8,229 nt of DNA from the NCBI GenBank assembly GCA_012513395.1, contig JAAZCH010000227.1:1-8229 (forward strand), given 5' to 3'. Made by a program: the position numbers and the translations under genes. The DNA is from Tissierellia bacterium. Its GTDB lineage: Bacteria; Bacillota_A; Clostridia; Tissierellales; Peptoniphilaceae. This document shows, piece by piece, positions 7,022 to 8,229 of the stretch; the stretch's first letter is position 1; the number at the start of each line of letters is the position of its first letter. Below the pieces are notes generated by a model. It was not told where the DNA came from. It saw only the letters and a list, made by a program, of their open reading frames with translations, and did no database searches.

Positions 7022-7216
7022 CTAATCCTCCATTTCTTTATTTTTCCCATAGCAATATTTTTCTTTGAAATACTCTCTGTTCACTTTGCCTCGTTGTACT
7101 CGATAGCCAAGTTCCTGTAGCTCTTCATTCATTTCACTAATCAGTTGATAAGCAGTTGTTCGACTGACTTCTAGAAAGTCTTGAACTTCTTTGGCTGTCA
7201 TAAATACTTTTGTCAT
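7022..7216 (-). CDS. xis: Small excisionase-like HTH DNA-binding protein
   Basis: This 64-residue protein has a winged-helix/AlpA-like fold signature: MTAKEVQDFLEVSRTTAYQLISEMNEELQELGYRVQRGKVNREYFKEKY. MTAKEVQDFLEVSRTTAYQLI is the helix-turn-helix and GYRVQRGKVNREYF is the wing and tail. Such proteins sit next to tyrosine integrases and bend att DNA to favour excision, or act as activators. I start it at the ATG at 7216, which has AAAGGAGG 6 bases upstream. The longer open frame back to 7279 has no ribosome site, and an ATG at 7222 overlaps the Shine-Dalgarno. It is the first gene of the operon driven by the promoter at 7324-7352, and the integrase follows 2 bases after it. Whether it is a recombination directionality factor or a regulator cannot be read directly. 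Confidence 0.8.
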   Translation of the reverse strand: MTKVFMTAKEVQDFLEVSRTTAYQLISEMNEELQELGYRVQRGKVNREYFKEKYCYGKNKEMED

Positions 7217-7296
7217 AGTCATCCTCCTTTCCGTGTGAATTGCAAGGTTCTCAATTCCAGGGAAGAGGAAGAGCGTCAATTTGGTGTTCTTGCTAT

Positions 7297-7314
7297 CAGT
7301 TCATATCTGAACTG
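7297..7314. promoter_or_regulatory. Operator O1, perfect CAGTTCA dyad
   Basis: CAGTTCA-TATC-TGAACTG is an 18-bp dyad with perfect 7-bp arms and a 4-base spacer. It lies about +4 to +21 relative to the predicted start of the excisionase-integrase transcript. It is the best candidate binding site for the divergent XRE repressor. Confidence 0.7.
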
Positions 7315-7323
7315 TTTAATTAT

Positions 7324-7352
7324 AGATTAGCAGTTCATTTATGTTCTGTCAA
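7324..7352 (-). promoter_or_regulatory. Promoter of the xis-int-replication operon
   Basis: On the minus strand the -35 is TTGACA (7352-7347, full consensus), the spacer is exactly 17 bases, and the -10 is TAATCT (7329-7324). Transcription would start near 7317, about 100 bases before the excisionase gene. Operator O2 fills the spacer and touches the -35, and O1 lies just past the start site, so bound repressor would block it. Confidence 0.8.
7331..7348. promoter_or_regulatory. Operator O2, imperfect CAGTTCA dyad
   Basis: CAGTTCA-TTTA-TGTTCTG has the same 7-4-7 design as O1. Its left half is identical and its right half matches at 5 of 7 positions. It sits inside the promoter spacer, and its centre is 34 bases from the O1 centre, about three helical turns, which would suit cooperative binding. 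Confidence 0.6.
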
Positions 7353-7407
7353 GTCTTTTGTATATTATTAATTTTAGAATATAGGCAATGATACCAGTCA
7401 TTAATAA

Positions 7408-7425
7408 CAGAACGTTTTTGTTGTG
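7408..7425. promoter_or_regulatory. Possible weak operator O3
   Basis: CAGAACG-TTTT-TGTTGTG keeps the 7-4-7 spacing, and its left half resembles the inverted right half of O2 (CAGAACA). It overlaps the proposed -35 of the repressor promoter, so it could mediate autoregulation. The match is weak and could be chance. Confidence 0.3.
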
Positions 7426-7449
7426 GTTATCTCCATTCTGTGATAAACT
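7421..7449 (+). promoter_or_regulatory. Probable promoter of the XRE repressor gene
   Basis: The -35 is TTGTGG (7421-7426), the spacer is 17 bases and the -10 is TAAACT (7444-7449) with a TGn extension. Transcription would start near 7456. TATATT at 7455 is a competing -10 but would leave almost no leader before the ribosome site. Confidence 0.4.
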
Positions 7450-7479
7450 ATTGATATATTTTCAAGAAAGGAGCAAGCA

Positions 7480-7938
7480 ATGATCTCCGGAAAAAAATTA
7501 AAAGAGCTTCGCTTAATGCGAGGACTAACACAAAAAGAGCTGGCTATCATGTCAAAACTGACAGATGCAGCTATTAGAAATTATGAACTTGGTAATCGTT
7601 CTCCAACAAAAGAGCAACTACAAATGATTGCTGATGCTCTTCAAGTTGATATCTCTGCATTGATAGATCATGATCCCATATCAAACACCGAAATCTATCA
7701 AATTATTTTTGACTATGAAAAAGATATGAAGTTTCGTCCCATAATAGAGACAGGTACTGCTAGGCTAGTATCTGGTAACACAGAATTTTCAGACTTTCTT
7801 GTTGAATGGGATGAGATGCGAACAAAACATTATAATGGAGAAATTTCGGATCAGGAGTTAGATGATTGGAAGTTATCCTACCCAAAGAAAAGCAGATTTT
7901 TAAGAAAAGCAAACACAAAAAAAGACCGTAACGATTAA
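7480..7938 (+). CDS. XRE-family CI-like repressor of the element
   Basis: This 152-residue protein has an N-terminal Cro/C1 helix-turn-helix (about residues 4-62): KKLKELRLMRGLTQKELAIMSKLTDAAIRNYELGNRSPTKEQLQMIADALQVDISALI. The C-terminal half is of unrecognised type. It lacks an obvious LexA/CI-type peptidase motif or an ImmA-binding signature, so the induction route is not evident. GAAAGGAGCAAGCA precedes the ATG. It is the only plus-strand gene here and is divergent from the excisionase-integrase operon across a region with CAGTTCA dyads. It therefore most likely keeps excision and replication silent and controls its own expression. It ends in a bidirectional terminator that overlaps its stop codon. 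Confidence 0.88.
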   Translation: MISGKKLKELRLMRGLTQKELAIMSKLTDAAIRNYELGNRSPTKEQLQMIADALQVDISALIDHDPISNTEIYQIIFDYEKDMKFRPIIETGTARLVSGNTEFSDFLVEWDEMRTKHYNGEISDQELDDWKLSYPKKSRFLRKANTKKDRND

Positions 7939-7955
7939 GCTACGGTCATCTTTTT
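7917..7955. terminator. Bidirectional intrinsic terminator
   Basis: A 7-bp stem, GACCGTA (7924-7930) with TACGGTC (7941-7947), has a 10-base loop. On the plus strand it is followed by ATCTTTTT, ending the repressor transcript. On the minus strand it is followed by seven Ts (7923-7917), so it would also stop readthrough from guaA into the element. It overlaps the last codons of the repressor gene. Confidence 0.8.
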
Positions 7956-8007
7956 ATCTAATTGTAAGCCACTTGAAACAATACTTGTCGTTATTCCTTT
8001 TGGCATG

Positions 8008-8024
8008 TTTGCCCAATTTTGTCC
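8008..8024. repeat. Possible integrase arm-type sites
   Basis: TTTGCCC (8008) and TTTGTCC (8018) are near-identical and 10 bases apart. A related TTTTGTCGC lies at 8076-8084, directly against the guaA stop. Short direct repeats with one-turn spacing at an element end are typical of the sites bound by the N-terminal arm domain of tyrosine integrases. The rest of 7956-8084 has no gene. Confidence 0.4.
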
Positions 8025-8075
8025 CGGTTAGCCTTTTCAAAGCCCTAAAACCCTGTGTTTAAGGTGTTTTTGAGC

Positions 8076-8105
8076 TTTTGTCGCTTATTCCCACTCTATT
8101 GTTGA
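8076..8105. other. Probable attachment site at the 3' end of guaA
   Basis: The junction between element and chromosome should lie at the guaA stop codon region. An intact GuaA C-terminus is kept, as expected when the element carries a copy of the end of the target gene. The repeated core cannot be delimited because the other end is outside the window and no second copy of the TTATTCCCACTC region occurs inside it. Confidence 0.55.
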
Positions 8106-8229
8106 AGGTGGTTTAGTGGTTATGTCATAGACTACTCTGTTAACTCCATTTACTTCAGAGGTTATTCTTTTGGAGATGGTTTCTAGGGTATCAAAGGGTA
8201 TCCTGGCCCAGTCTGAGGTCATGCCATCA
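8085..8229 (-). CDS. guaA: GMP synthase (glutamine-hydrolysing), C-terminal fragment at window edge
   Basis: This is the last 47 residues of GuaA, read from my own translation of the minus strand: [20 protein letters not shown], then [20 protein letters not shown] and PSTIEWE with TAA at 8087-8085. The C-terminal GMP-synthase dimerization domain ends in this highly conserved way (VYDIT-KPP-TIEWE). The enzyme converts XMP to GMP in purine synthesis and is a chromosomal housekeeping gene, so it marks the host side of the junction. The rest of the gene lies to the right. The reading frame is intact, so integration has not harmed the product. Confidence 0.95.
   Translation of the reverse strand, partial: DGMTSDWARIPFDTLETISKRITSEVNGVNRVVYDITTKPPSTIEWE

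Noticed and set aside
8085..8229. tRNA gene as the integration target
   Set aside because: No tRNA cloverleaf is visible; the flank encodes the GuaA C-terminus.

Overview
The window looks like one end of an integrated mobile element in a low-GC Gram-positive (Bacillota) chromosome. The DNA is AT-rich, Shine-Dalgarno sites of the GGAGG type are strong and frequent, and genes are packed with short overlaps. I cannot name the genus. The right edge (8085-8229, minus strand) encodes the last 47 residues of GMP synthase GuaA, ending in PPSTIEWE. The element begins at the 3' end of guaA, a known integration target for tyrosine-recombinase elements. The other end lies beyond the left edge.

Reading inward from guaA: (1) An attachment region at about 8000-8100 holds short repeated TTTGTCC-like motifs. 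(2) A plus-strand XRE repressor gene (7480-7938) ends in a bidirectional terminator. (3) A regulatory region (7217-7479) has a near-consensus minus-strand promoter overlapped by CAGTTCA-type dyad operators. (4) A tightly packed minus-strand operon follows: a small excisionase-like HTH gene, a tyrosine integrase, a ribbon-helix-helix (RHH) protein, an AEP primase-polymerase and a VapE/D5-like helicase. (5) An intergenic region (2785-3102) carries a symmetrical six-copy GGTAGC/GCTACC array, an 18-bp perfect palindrome and a small hairpin that may belong to an oriT. (6) A MobC-like RHH gene comes next. (7) A separate minus-strand operon has its own extended -10 promoter and encodes an XRE/YozG-like regulator, an ORF6N protein fused to a single HKD (PLD-like) domain, and an N6-adenine DNA methyltransferase of the type III Mod kind that runs off the left edge.

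The layout fits an integrative and mobilizable element or satellite-like island. The repressor would hold down the xis-int-replication operon, and on release the element would excise and replicate with primase, helicase and the adjacent iteron-like origin. MobC plus oriT would allow mobilization by a relaxase that is not in this window. The methyltransferase operon is defence or addiction cargo sitting where a relaxase gene often follows mobC.

The replication module appears damaged. The primase has an in-frame TAA at codon 42. The helicase is split by what looks like a one-base deletion in a T run. The RHH gene upstream of the primase has a stop after which its frame stays open for 34 codons, up to an overlap with the primase start. 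As read, the element probably cannot replicate on its own. Readthrough, frameshifting or sequencing error are alternatives.
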